Shown here: positions 23,254-40,419 of the stretch, piece after piece | How the letters are laid out: every line of letters begins with the position of its first letter | Numbering within the stretch: the first letter of the stretch is position 1 | From: Balamuthia mandrillaris | Lineage: Eukaryota > Discosea > Longamoebia > Balamuthiidae | Direction of reading: 5' to 3' | Assembly: GCA_031835245.1 (NCBI GenBank) | Contig: JAVKOQ010000039.1 | Coordinates: forward strand, 62,001 to 126,000 | DNA length: 64,000 nucleotides | Notes under the pieces: model-generated | Database searches by the model: none | Seen by the model: the letters and a program-made list of their open reading frames with translations, nothing else | What the model was told of the DNA's origin: nothing | Made by a program: the position numbers and the translations under genes

Positions 23254-23348
23254 GAAAAAGAATGGAAGGGTGTTGTGCAAATACAACCAGCGAAAAGCGA
23301 GTAACAGTAATAATAAATAAGTCATTGTTGTGTTTTAAACAAAGCAAG

Positions 23349-24112
23349 TTAGTCATCATGTTCCAGTTGGGAAGGAATGCCAAACGATACGAATAGACCA
23401 GCAAGAGATACGGCGCTTACGACCAAGAAAACAAAGTGGTAATCAAAGGGAAAGGGGAGTCCATTGGTGAGACTCCACGCTAAGAGGTTACTGCCTATCA
23501 CCGGTCCCACCGCTTTCAACAATCCGGCCAATGTAAAGGCCAGTCCATTGACCTACAGAGAGAAAGAGGGTCAGCTGAGGCAGAAAAGAAGAGAGAACGA
23601 GAAAAGCAGAGAACGAGAGAAGACCACGCAAAGAAGCAGAGAGCAGCAAAGTAGAAAAGTGGAGAAGAGGGATAGATACCTTGCCAGTACATTCTTTGGC
23701 AGAAAGGTTTACGAAAATATTACTAGAGGTGAAGCACATAGTGCTCGCACAGTTACGAAGGATGACCAACCCCGCCAAATAGAAAAAGACAAATGGGTTG
23801 TGATCGTCATCCACGCCTGAAGAAGCATTGTCTCCTTCAATTAGGTGCAGGAATAGCTTGGCCATTGGGAAGAGGGGAATTATGAGAGAGCCACCGATGA
23901 GCCCAACACGCATGACAGGAAGGACACCGAATCTCCCTGTCAAGCGTGTGTAAAGGAAGAGCTGAAAGATGATCAACGCGATACCGCCGAAAAGAAGAAC
24001 TGTGCCGTTTTGGGAGGAATCAAAGCTGAGACCTCCAGAATCTCTATCAGCTAATGCCCATAGGGGCAAAACCTTTGAAATAAAAACAAGTTAAAAAAGA
24101 GGAACAGAGAGA

Positions 24113-24181
<69 letters not shown>

Positions 24182-26054
24182 AAACAACAAGAGATTACAA
24201 CGTACCTCATCGAAGGTAATATACACCATGCATATGAGCATGTACACTCCTATGGCGGAGATGACAACAGAGTACTTGCGGATGGCAGAGGCCAATAGGC
24301 AAAGTGGACGGCACAAGGGGCCATGTCTACTGAAGCCGTACTCCTGCAATAGGGCGTTGTCTTCAATTGAGGAAGGATCCGAAGGGGAGAACTTTTGGCT
24401 GGACCACCGCCATCGTGGAGGAAAAGAGAGACAGCAGTCAGTGTTTCCGTCTTCCTCAATCTCTTTCACTTTTACCCGTTTTTGTGCCTTCTCCTCTTCA
24501 TCTTCTACTTCTCCTTCGTTGCTCTCCTCACCCTCTTCCAGCAACGTATTGGTTTCGTTTTGTTCGTTGTCTCCCGTCCCATCTTTTGATTTCTCTTCAG
24601 TAACTTCTTCTGCCTGCCCTGACTTTCAAGCTCGTCTAACTCTATTTCGGAGGTTTGCAATGCAACCTCCGTTGAGGGGACGTTCCGTCGCAAAGACTCG
24701 GGAAGAAAAAGAAGACAGACGATCAGACCAGTCAACGTAAGACCAGCGTTGATAAGACAGGGCAGAAGGTAAGGAAATTTGCCAAATAGCCCTTCGGGAG
24801 AGAACAAGTACGGATACTTGGTGGCCGGTTGAGAAGTTAAGCCACCTATTGCTGGTCCCACTGGTTTTCGGTACATGAGATGAAAGATAAGTGGCGCAAA
24901 TACTAGCGAGGAAGAACAAGAATAAGAAAGTGTTACGTACAAATACAACCAACGCCATACATCATTCCAAAGAAGGAGAAGCAGCGAGAACGATTTGTGT
25001 GATCGGAGATATCGCCCAGGTATGACTTGGCAGTGGGCACGTTTGCTGCATTACAAATAGAGGAAAGACCACAAAGAGTCGTTGGGTTAGCATTCCGACA
25101 CCAAGAAAGAAAAAAGAAGGAAAGAAGAAAGAAAGAAAGTATAAGAGTCACTCCCAAAAACAAAAAGAAAATGGTAAAGCACTGCATTACCATTGATGAG
25201 ACCAGCGAATGCCCGAGCGACAAGAGCCCACCAGTAACTAAAGCTAAAGCCAAACATGGTGGTGGCCACGACGCTCCCCAACAAACCTATCAACAAGACT
25301 GGTCGTCTGCCCCATTTGTCCGCTGCTATTCCCCATAGAAAACTATTTAAAACGAAAACAACAAAGGGTCATTGGGTTGGCTTAGCATTTCAACACCAAC
25401 AAAGAATAAAAAGAAGAAAGAAGGAAAAGGAAAGAAGGAAGAGGAAAGAAGGAAGAAAGCTTCAGATTTAAAAAGCTCGAATGTTTGTTTTTCAACAACA
25501 GTATGTTCAGCGTTGGATCTCAGTTGTATCATCAACAGCCCATAATAGTATAAGATAGAAAGAAAGAAAGAAGGGAGAAGGAAGACGGGAGACGCAAGAA
25601 GGAAGAAGGGAGGAAGCAAGAAGAAAGGAGAAAGAAAGCGTACCCGCTGCAAAACTGAGCCAAAAAGTAAGCACTAAACGGACCCAAAAGAAATAGAGAG
25701 AGAGGGCGTTTGATGAGAAGATAAAAATAAAATGAATGGAAATGGGGTCCAATCGAAACACAAACCTCGCCAAGTAGCCAGCATAGTATCCCACTTCCGC
25801 TTTGGTGGGAGCCACACCGAGGTCCGCCACCTTTTATGTTTGTTATTTCAAACAAAGCTCCGAAAGGTGTTAAAAAAAAAACAAACCATAAATCCAACAA
25901 AGGGAAAAAGGATGGTCTCCGTGATGCTTTGAGCGCCGATGACGACGCAGATGCCCCCCACCTTGCGCCACGGCAGAGGGGTGGCCGGTCCCTTGTTGTT
26001 GTGGGAGGAGCCTAGGATGGCATCCCCGACGCAGGTCCAGCTCAGTCGCCCCAT
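23349..26054 (-). CDS. Major facilitator superfamily transporter (ZIF/DHA1-like)
   Basis: Start at 26052-26054; about nine exons. The N-terminal half carries the first membrane helices (GGICVVIGAQSITETILFPF), the loop 2-3 signature WGIAADKWGRRPVLLIGLLG, and helices around WWALVARAFAGLINGN and AKSYLGDISDHTNRSRCFSF. A long acidic central loop (EGEVEDEEEKAQKRVKVKEI) precedes the second half (YMLICMVYITFDEV; FGGIALIIFQLFLYTR; GKVNGLAFTLAGLLKAVGP; FVFLVVSAVSLAGLFVSF). The layout and motifs fit the family of plant ZINC INDUCED FACILITATOR-like and fungal YCR023C-like proton-coupled exporters. The substrate is unknown. An intron contains a perfect (GA)30 tract on the plus strand. Confidence 0.85.
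24118..24179 (-). repeat. (CT)n dinucleotide tract in an MFS gene intron
   Basis: About 60 bp of uninterrupted GA on the plus strand, CT on the coding strand, next to the splice acceptor. Confidence 0.9.
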
Positions 26055-26432
26055 ATGGAGGAGGAGACGAAGAAGAAGTGAGTGGAGGAACCGCAGGCAA
26101 CAACCAATTCAGCCAGCTTTTTTTTTTGGTTTGGCACAAAAAGAAAGGGAGCAAGAAAAAAAGCTCGAAAGAGTTTTCAACGTTGCCGCTGTAAGGGGCT
26201 TTCGTTTATGAATGATGACTTCTTCTTTGCCTTCTTCTTTCTTCCACCTTAAAATCTTAAGGTAATTCCCCGAGGCCATTTTCTCACGACGACGCGAACA
26301 GATTTTAAGGCGTACATATCTGAAATTCCTCCTACCTTGATTTGCATTCCATGCGTTCCTTGCATTCTGTGCTAATAGCTTGCGTTCCAGAAATTCCTAG
26401 AATTCCGAGGAGTAACGCAGGACGAAAGCAGG
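26055..26432. other. Divergent promoter region between MFS and ankyrin-like genes
   Basis: It contains CT-rich sequence (26219-26250) and one CGAC motif copy (26281-26298). Several GAATTCC/GCATTCC-like short repeats lie at 26320-26410. No coding sequence. Confidence 0.45.
26281..26298 (+). promoter_or_regulatory. Upstream CGAC motif copy, MFS/ankyrin divergent promoter
   Basis: TTCTCACGACGACGCGAA lies about 135 bp before the ankyrin-like start and about 230 bp before the MFS start. It matches the core (Y)GACGAC(R)YGAA of the shared motif. Confidence 0.35.
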
Positions 26433-27623
26433 ATGGAGAGCTTGCCGATAGAATTGGTGGGCTATGCCTTGGACATGCTTCCCAAAGGCATGAAAGCCAT
26501 CGCCGCAAGGGCCTGCAAGCGTTGGTTCCATGCTTGCATTCCTGCCGATCAGAGAGGCCGGCTCAGCATCAGGGAGGCGTGCGGCAGCCTGACCTTGTTG
26601 AAGTGGGCGGCGGAGGAAGGTTGCCCCTTGGACGAGAAGACCTTCCTGGCGGCGGTCCGACAAGGGAACTTGGCGGTGTTGCAGTGGCTACGGCAGCAAG
26701 GACTCTGCTTCCGCTCTGAACTTGCTCATACAGCCGCTAACCGAGGTCACTTGGAAGCGCTGAAGTGGCTTCTTGAGGAAGGCTGTCCCTGGAACCAGCA
26801 GAGCATCTGCAACGCAACAGCTCGAGGTGGACAGTTGGAAACGCTCAAGTGGTTGCGCCTGGAGAAAGGATGTGCTTGGGATAAGCACACTTGTGCATTT
26901 GCTGCGTTGAACGGACACTTGGCCTTTTTGCAGTGGACCCATGGAGCTGGCTGCCCTTGGGGTGAATCGACGTGCAGCTTCGCGGCGGCAGGAGGACACT
27001 TGGCAGTGCTGAAATGGGCCAGAGAGAATGGATGCCCGTGGGACAGCTTGACATGCACCAACGCGGCACAGAACGGACACTTGGAAGTGCTGAAATGGGC
27101 CAGAGAAAATGGTTGTGAGTGGAACAGCTACACCTCTGCCTGGGCAGCACGGGGTGGACATTTGGAGGTGTTGAAATGGGCCAAAGAGAATGGTTGCGAG
27201 TGTACAGAAACGGTGTGCAGCAATGCAGCCCAGTTGGACCGACTGGACGTCTTGGAATGGGCCGTGGCAAACGGCTGCCCTCTACGCAGTGATGCCTGCG
27301 TCATTGCAGCACGAAGAGGAGACTTGAAGATGCTAAAGTGGCTTCGTGCGAACGGCTGTCCTTGGGACCTATACGTCTGCCAAGCTGCTGCATTTCACGG
27401 GCATCTGGAGGCGTTGCAATGGGCACACGAGCACGGGTGTGAGTGGAACAAGTGGACATGTGAGGCAGCAGCCGAGAATGGACACCTGGCCGTGTTGCAA
27501 TGGGCCAGAGAGCACGGATGCCCTTGGGATGAAAGCGTGTGCCGGAGAGCAGCCAACAACGGTCATATGGAAGTGGTGGAATGGGCAAGAGCAAATGGGT
27601 GCCCCAAAAGCAGCACTTCCTAA
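26433..27623 (+). CDS. Intronless ankyrin-like repeat protein with an F-box-like N-terminus
   Basis: 396 residues in one exon. The first 40 residues (MESLPIELVGYALDMLPKGM) resemble a short F-box. About twelve units of 26-28 residues follow, with the pattern GHLEVLKWARENGCPWDSLT. This divergent ankyrin-type repeat is widespread in Pandoravirus and other giant-virus proteins and in amoebae. An F-box plus such repeats would act as a substrate adaptor for an SCF ubiquitin ligase, but the F-box match is weak. Lack of introns and higher G+C set it apart from most neighbours. Gene exchange with giant viruses in either direction, or lineage-specific expansion, could explain this; the sequence alone does not decide. 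Confidence 0.8.
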   Translation: MESLPIELVGYALDMLPKGMKAIAARACKRWFHACIPADQRGRLSIREACGSLTLLKWAAEEGCPLDEKTFLAAVRQGNLAVLQWLRQQGLCFRSELAHTAANRGHLEALKWLLEEGCPWNQQSICNATARGGQLETLKWLRLEKGCAWDKHTCAFAALNGHLAFLQWTHGAGCPWGESTCSFAAAGGHLAVLKWARENGCPWDSLTCTNAAQNGHLEVLKWARENGCEWNSYTSAWAARGGHLEVLKWAKENGCECTETVCSNAAQLDRLDVLEWAVANGCPLRSDACVIAARRGDLKMLKWLRANGCPWDLYVCQAAAFHGHLEALQWAHEHGCEWNKWTCEAAAENGHLAVLQWAREHGCPWDESVCRRAANNGHMEVVEWARANGCPKSSTS

Positions 27624-27698
27624 GAGCGGTAAACTTAACCAAGAGAGGGAGAAGAAGAAAGGCCTTTGTAAGTACCTCTCTATTATTTGGTTTTTTTT

Positions 27699-29783
27699 TT
27701 ACAAATCTTGGTCGTTATTGTCGTTGGAAGACATATCCATCTGCTCCACCATTTCCTGTACATGCTTTCTCGTGATTCCGTTTTTCTGCTGTATGACAAG
27801 TTCGTGTTCCACCGGGATCGCTTCTGCATTCGTGTTCGTGTTACTGTTGAAGCCTGCAATCTCAGAACCGCTTCGGCTTCCACTTCCGCTGCTGGCGGAG
27901 GACAAGACCTCAACCCAGGGCCTTCGTCCCACAGGCCTCGTGTGGAGGCGAACTTTTAAGCCGATAGTATCCTCGCTGTAACAGGGCAAGGAGGTGGAGA
28001 GACGACCCAGGAAGATGAGAGACTTGTCCTTTTCTCTTCCTTCCTTGTTCCAGGTCTTGACCACTTTCTTAAAGTCCTCCTCTTTTAGCTCCACCCAAAC
28101 GCCCCACGCGAATTGTTGATTCTCTGGAACGAGGGAAGTTGAAGATGATGGAGAAGGAACAGGAGACGGAGAGGATGAGGTGACGAGATGGGCTGAAACC
28201 ACGGTGCGTGGGCTCTCTTGAGGCAGTTGTTGAATGGCCAGCTCGATCAATCCTCGTACGTAATACCGAGTTATACTCTCTGTCTCGTTTGCTGTTGATT
28301 GCGGTTGCTGCTCTTGAGAAGAGGGAGAGGTGGAGGAAGCAGGCGAAGAACCGGGATTCTGTTGCAGCAACTTCTTGTCCTGTTGCTCAAAGAATGAGAG
28401 GGGAGCAGTGATAGTGCACAAGTCCAATGAAAGTCGACAATCCTTCTTCAAGTCCTTGTCCAAATGGTTCCAAAGAGCAGGAGCCTTGGCGTGAAAGTTT
28501 GTGGGAATATCAGCGCTCTCCTCCCCACAGGATGGACAGCTAAACTTTTTGGCGGCGTTGTTGACTTTGTCGTCAGAGTTGTTTATTCCTCTTTCACTGG
28601 TGGAGTCGCTCTTTTCGTCGTCGCTGTCGTCAGAGTCACCAATGATGAGACCAAAGCCAGCAGCCGGCGCCTCTTCTTCTTTTTGCTTGTGCTTTTCTTT
28701 CTTCTTGTTCTTTTGTTCTCGTTCCATAAGGTCTGTTTAAAATGTTTGTTTGTTTTTTGAGTTTAGAGCAGCAAGAGAGAGAGAGAGAGAGAGAGAGAAC
28801 AACCTTCAGCAAGGTAGCTGATGATCTCCTCCACGCCGGTGCTCTTTGCCAACTCCATGGCGCTGCCTGCATCGGAGGTAATGGTTTGATCAGAGCCAAG
28901 TCCCAACAGCAGTCGCACCATTTCCGGTCTGGCAGAGCGAATGGCTCCTATCAAACTCGTTTCGCCGTATCTTGTTTATGATAGTATAAGAAGGAAGAAG
29001 GAGCAGAAAACAAAGAAGAGGAATAAGAAAGAGAACCTGTTCTGCAGGTTTACGTCTGCGCCAAGGTGATGCAAGAAGATGGCGCTCTGCTCTCTGCCTT
29101 TAATGGAGGCGTGGTGCAGCGGACTTTCGCCATGTCTGTTTTGGGCGTTGACCGTTTTCTTTGTGATTTGCGACTTCTTCTCCCGGTCCGTCTCTCCCGT
29201 CGGGTTTGCCATTCTCTCCAACGCCTTTTGTCGCGCAACAGTTAGAGAGAGCAGAAGCAAAAGAACAGAGAGAGGAAGAAAGAGAGAACGAGGGAACAAG
29301 AGAGCAGAGAAGAAAAGAGAAAAGAGAGCAAGAAGAAAGAGAAAAGAGATGAAGAAGAACTAGAAGAACAAGAACAAGGACAAGAAGAAGTAGGATAAGG
29401 AGCGTAACCCTATGAAACTCAAGCGGGTCATTAGGTTCCATCCTCACAAAATAGTGCAAGGGGGAGGAGCCGTCGTTGGTCTTTGCCTGCGGGTCCGCCC
29501 CCCGGTCCAGCAGGTAGGTGCAGATCTTGATGTGCTGTGCGGTGAGCCCGCTGGCCGCCGCGTGCAAGGGCGTCCAGTTGTTCTTGTCCCTGGCCTCCAC
29601 GTTGGCCTTGCAGCGCTCCACCATGTACTTGACGAGCGGCAAGTGGCCCTCGAAGCAGGCGATGTGCAGCGGGGTTTGCTCGTAGTCGTCCTTCTGGTCG
29701 ATCGCGTTCTTGCCCATCTTGCGGATGACTTTCTTGAGCTCCTTCGGATCTCCCTTCTTTGCTGCCGCGTGAAGAGCGCTCAT
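27699..29783 (-). CDS. Ankyrin repeats fused to a DUF2199-like domain
   Basis: ATG at 29781-29783. The first exons encode canonical ankyrin repeats (MSALHAAAKKGDPKELKKVI; QTPLHIACFEGHLPLVKYMV; WTPLHAAASG; ESPLHHASIKGREQSAIFLH; ETSLIGAIRSARPEMVRLL). The last repeat exon ends EIISYLAE and splices across a (CT)n intron into DLMEREQKNKKKEK, so both parts form one gene. An acidic/basic linker then leads to a zinc-ribbon-like FSCPSCGEESADIPTNFHAK and a region ending FAWGVWVELKEEDFKKVVK and IGLKVRLHTRPVGRRPWVEV, features of the DUF2199 family known mainly from bacteria. Function unknown; ankyrin repeats suggest protein binding. The C-terminus is QDL. Confidence 0.8.
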
Positions 29784-29795
29784 CTTTGGTCCTTT

Positions 29796-29872
29796 TTCTT
29801 TTCTTTTCTTTTCTTTTCTTTTCTTTTCTTTTCTTTTCTTTTCTTTTTTATTTTATTTTATTTTATTTTTTC
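29796..29872. repeat. (TTTTC)n then (TTTTA)n pentamer repeat upstream of the ankyrin-DUF2199 gene
   Basis: About 55 bp of TTTTC units pass directly into TTTTA units, just 5' of the minus-strand start codon. On the gene's strand it is purine-rich, unlike the intronic repeats. Confidence 0.8.
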
Positions 29873-29885
29873 ATTGGGATGAATT

Positions 29886-29896
29886 ACTGTCGACAA
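29886..29896. promoter_or_regulatory. Upstream CGAC motif copy, ankyrin-DUF2199 gene
   Basis: ACTGTCGACAA lies about 105 bp upstream of the minus-strand start codon at 29783. It has only the palindromic core TGTCGACA. Confidence 0.3.
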
Positions 29897-29963
29897 AACG
29901 GAAAAAATTTATTTAAATTAATAAAAAGTTATTTTAAGTTTTATAAAAAAAATAACGAAAAAG

Positions 29964-37340
<7,377 letters not shown>

Positions 37341-37744
37341 CTTTTTCTTTCGCTACTCTTTTTTTATTTTTTTTTTTCGACAACCGAACGTTCTTGAAAT
37401 TTCGGAACAAAAAAAAAGAACGAAAAATTTCTTGGAATATTTTAATAGATCTATAAAATTGGTCGACATATCTTTGATTTTTGATTGGTAAATGACGGTA
37501 AAGAAATGGCAAGGAAGCAAAGGCAGCGAAAAAAGTCCCGTCGCTTCTCTGCTACTTTTAGCCGAGGAATTTAGGACAACGGCCAAACCAAACCATTGCG
37601 CGTTGGTGCAAAGTACATGATCATCGAAAAGGAAGAAAAAAGAAAGAACGAAAAGGAAGAAAGAATAAAGAAGAAACTGCAGCAAACAAAAGAATAACGA
37701 AAGACTAAGCGTGTGTGTGCGTTTTGTTTTTTGTTTTTTTGGGA
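37341..37744. other. Divergent promoter region between the CHD remodeler and the second methyltransferase
   Basis: AT-rich. One CGAC motif copy (37459-37470). A purine run at 37625-37680 (GAAAAGGAAGAAAA type) precedes a T-rich stretch and TTATTGCAG at 37761-37769. That sequence could be a splice acceptor, so an upstream leader exon is possible. Confidence 0.45.
37459..37470. promoter_or_regulatory. Upstream CGAC motif copy, CHD/methyltransferase promoter
   Basis: TTGGTCGACATA lies about 120 bp upstream of the CHD start and 275 bp upstream of the methyltransferase start. Confidence 0.3.
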
Positions 37745-38808
37745 ATGGATTGCTTGGTGTTATTGCAGGCGTTGAAGAAGTTGCCGGAGCGCGAAGATGG
37801 CGAGGCTCCGCAGCTGCAAGTTTCTGTTGGGTTCGCGGCATGCGGCACGGTGATCAACATCCATCAGGACTATTGCAGCGACGTTTGGGGTCAAGTCTGG
37901 AAGGCGGTAAGAGTTTCTCCTGATGGCCCATGTCACTGGAGTCTGCTATAATAAAACAAACAACCACAAAAGGGAGTAGCCATGATGAACTACGTGCAAC
38001 ATTTGGGCGCCGACGGCTTTTGGAAAGGAAAGAAAGTCTTGGTGAAGCATCCTATTCTCTCTCTCTCTCTCTCTCTCTCTCTGTTAGTTCTTTCTGACAT
38101 TTGGCGTGTGTGGTGAAGGACTTGGGTTCCGGGACGGGGCTGCTCGGCATCGCCCTCTCCCTCTTAGGTAATGACTTCACTTGCCATTGTTCTTGTTTCG
38201 TTTGTGGGGAAGGAGAGGAGTTGAATAGGTTATTCAATTGTGCTTTGTTGTTGCTGGTGGCTCTTTCTTATCCTTTTTGGAAAAAAATATGTGTTTTGCA
38301 GGAGCACATGTGATGGTGACGGATGTGGCCTCCGCGTTGGACCAGCTTCGGTTGAATGTTCGGGCCAACACCGACCCCTCCAAGCACAAGATTGTGGTTC
38401 GTGAGTTGGATTGGTTGGTTGCTTCTTCTTTTGCTTCTATTCTGTTGGCTTTCTTTCTTCACTCCTCTCGTACTCTACTTCTCTGCTTTGCTCTTCTCTC
38501 GTTCTCTTCTCTGACTTTGGTAGCAACTCGTTTACAAACTGCTTTTTGTTTTCTGATCGGTAGGTATGTGGAGGTACCACAGGACTTGAAAAGAACCCGA
38601 TGGGACTTTGTCCTCGCCACCGACGTCATCTACAATCCGATTCACTTTGAGGCCCTAATGGCCACCTTGGAACAGGTCTGCAATCCTACCAACACCCTCT
38701 TGTTGGGCTACGAGAAACGGCCACACACCGCCCGCTTCTTTGAGCTTCTTTACAGCGCCTTTCAAGAAAAGATAAAGGTATCTTTTTCTTCTCTGTTTCT
38801 CTACTTTG

Positions 38809-38850
<42 letters not shown>

Positions 38851-39092
38851 CTTGATAATAATTTAAACCAATGATACACAAGGTACCATACGAGCAGTTT
38901 TGTAAACCCGAAGAACAAAATGACATGCGAAGGGTGGCACTCTTTCATTTTCAAAAGCTTCCAGTGGACCTGGTTGTTCCCAACTACCGTCAAACCCAAG
39001 AGATCTACGACCTAACCAACAGCAGCAGCGATCCTTCTCACATTCCTCTCTACTGGTCCATCACTAGAGAAGCCGATTGGTCTTCCACCTGA
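37745..39092 (+). CDS. Lysine methyltransferase-like protein (methyltransf_16 family)
   Basis: Spliced exons give VSVGFAACGTVINIHQDYC, then SDVWGQVWKAGVAMMNYVQH, the SAM-binding motif KKVLDLGSGTGLLGIALSLLG, AHVMVTDVASALDQLRLNV, and RTRWDFVLATDVIYNPIHFE (motif II and post II). The tail is PHTARFFELL and DLTNSSSDPSHIPLYWSITR. This is the METTL21/EEF1AKMT3 layout, so a cytosolic protein-lysine methyltransferase is likely; the substrate is unknown. The start is uncertain. ATG 37745 works, but the bases just before GCGTTGAAG look like an intron acceptor, so a short first exon may lie upstream. A (CT)n tract fills one intron (38058-38081) and another occurs at 38815-38841. Confidence 0.8.
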
Positions 39093-39347
39093 CTACCTCT
39101 CGCTATGTCTGTTGAATCTCCATCTTATTTCTCAGCTACCTATGTTCGTTACAACATAGGTAGTTGTTTTCTCGTCAACGACAGACTTTTCTCTTTGACT
39201 CATTACACAACGAAAGGACGGAAAGCAACAAAGTAGAAAGAAGAACGAAGTAGAAGTTTATAGATGTTATGATGGAAAGAAGAAGCATGCTATGACGATG
39301 ACCACCAAGCTGAGAACACCGACAAAACGAGAGCAGTGCTGCTGTGT

Positions 39348-39846
39348 TTAATTGTAACCGTTGTGACCGCCGCCATGGTGACCATTGTCGCAGTGATGAC
39401 CGCCGCCATTTGGACGAACAAAGGTATCAATGTCGGTGAGATCGAGCATGCCCTGCAAGTCCTGGAAGATGGTCACGATGGAGAGGAGCCTCATCTTGTC
39501 TTCGGTCTTTATAGCCGCCGTGACTCTCCAGTTGGTTCCTGCCACTATCTATTTTTTTTGTATGTTTGTTCATCGTCCTTAGAAGGATGAAAAGAGCAAG
39601 AGCAAGAGAGCAACTGCAACCCACCTGACGTTCAATGAGGAGGATCTTGATGTACTTGATGTCGCCGTCCACGTCATCTTCAATGGCGTCCACGGCAAAC
39701 TCGATCACAGCTTCAACCTCTGGCGTATCCCATTCGGAACGCGGCACTATCTGGAAGCCACCTGGCATGCCATTCTGGGCCTGAGCAAAGGCGAACACCG
39801 CCACCAAGCAGGCAGTGAGCAGCATCAACGAAGTCTGCTTTTGCAT
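39348..39846 (-). CDS. Secreted cystatin with a His/Gly-rich tail
   Basis: Two exons. The first (ATG 39844-39846) encodes a signal peptide (MQKQTSLMLLTACLVAVFAF, cleavage near AQAQ). The mature N-terminus has GGF, then a helix (TPEVEAVIEFAVDAIEDDV). Splicing at CAGGTGG|GTTGC restores the hallmark loop QVVAGTNW, followed by RVTAAIKTEDKM. The conserved N-terminal Gly, the QxVxG loop and the helix-strand order identify a cystatin, an inhibitor of papain-like cysteine proteases. It is about 120 residues long. The last 20 residues are GGGHHCDNGHHGGGHNGYN, an unusual His/Gly tail that could bind metal. The family's C-terminal Pro-Trp loop is not obvious. Confidence 0.85.
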
Positions 39847-40166
39847 TGTTGTTGAGTGATAGTAAATGTTGTTCTGTTGTTTGTCTTGTTTGGTTAATGA
39901 GAACATTGGAAAAGGGCAACAAAGATAATATTTTATAATGATATGCGTTGGTCGAAGGAAAAATGAAGGAAGAATGAGATGTAGGCCACGGAAGCTGCTT
40001 CTGGGGAGGTCGTAGAAAAACCAGAACGACAGCGGGGCAAAAGGAACTTCTGGAAACTAGCCGTCGAATGCCTGTTTGTTACACGATATGATATTCCCAC
40101 TTTCGTTGGGAAACCCAAAGCCGATTCGGACGAAGAATGCGTTCATCTGCCGTTTAAATCAAATCA

Positions 40167-40221
40167 ACCAATGGGACACGCTTTTTTTCCGAGATGTCTG
40201 ATTTTCTATTGGACCATTGGT
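40167..40221. promoter_or_regulatory. Inverted CCAAT-box pair
   Basis: ACCAATGG and CCATTGGT are exact reverse complements about 40 bp apart, with an extra ATTGG between them. This fits an NF-Y-type promoter element, but such short words also arise by chance. Confidence 0.3.
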
Positions 40222-40282
40222 TCAACATAATAGTAATTTGGATGATGATATGAGGTTGAATGATTTATCAATACAAAAATGT

Positions 40283-40304
40283 TTTTATCAGGACGACATG
40301 AAAG
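40283..40304 (+). promoter_or_regulatory. Upstream CGAC motif copy, REV3 promoter
   Basis: TTTTATCAGGACGACATGAA begins 137 bp before the REV3 start codon. It shares TTTT, CA and GACGACATGAA with the copy at 58909-58934. Confidence 0.5.
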
Positions 40305-40419
40305 CAAAATAATTAGAAAATTTTCCAGGAAAACAGTTCGACAAAAAACAAAAAACAAACCAACTGATAAAAAACAGTAGCAAGCGGCCGATCAGTGGCT
40401 CTCACCAGGCACACGCACA

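Larger units (their letters stand above)
39847..40419. other. Divergent promoter region between cystatin and REV3
   Basis: A 573-bp gap. It contains CCAAT-type boxes: ACCAATGG at 40167-40174, the reverse CTATTGG at 40206-40212 and CCATTGGT at 40214-40221. A CGAC motif copy lies at 40283-40304 and AT-rich sequence flanks it. No coding sequence. Confidence 0.5.

Noticed and set aside
26433-27623. Reading the ankyrin-like gene as part of an inserted viral genome
   Set aside because: No neighbouring viral gene is seen; the flanking genes are ordinary intron-bearing host genes.
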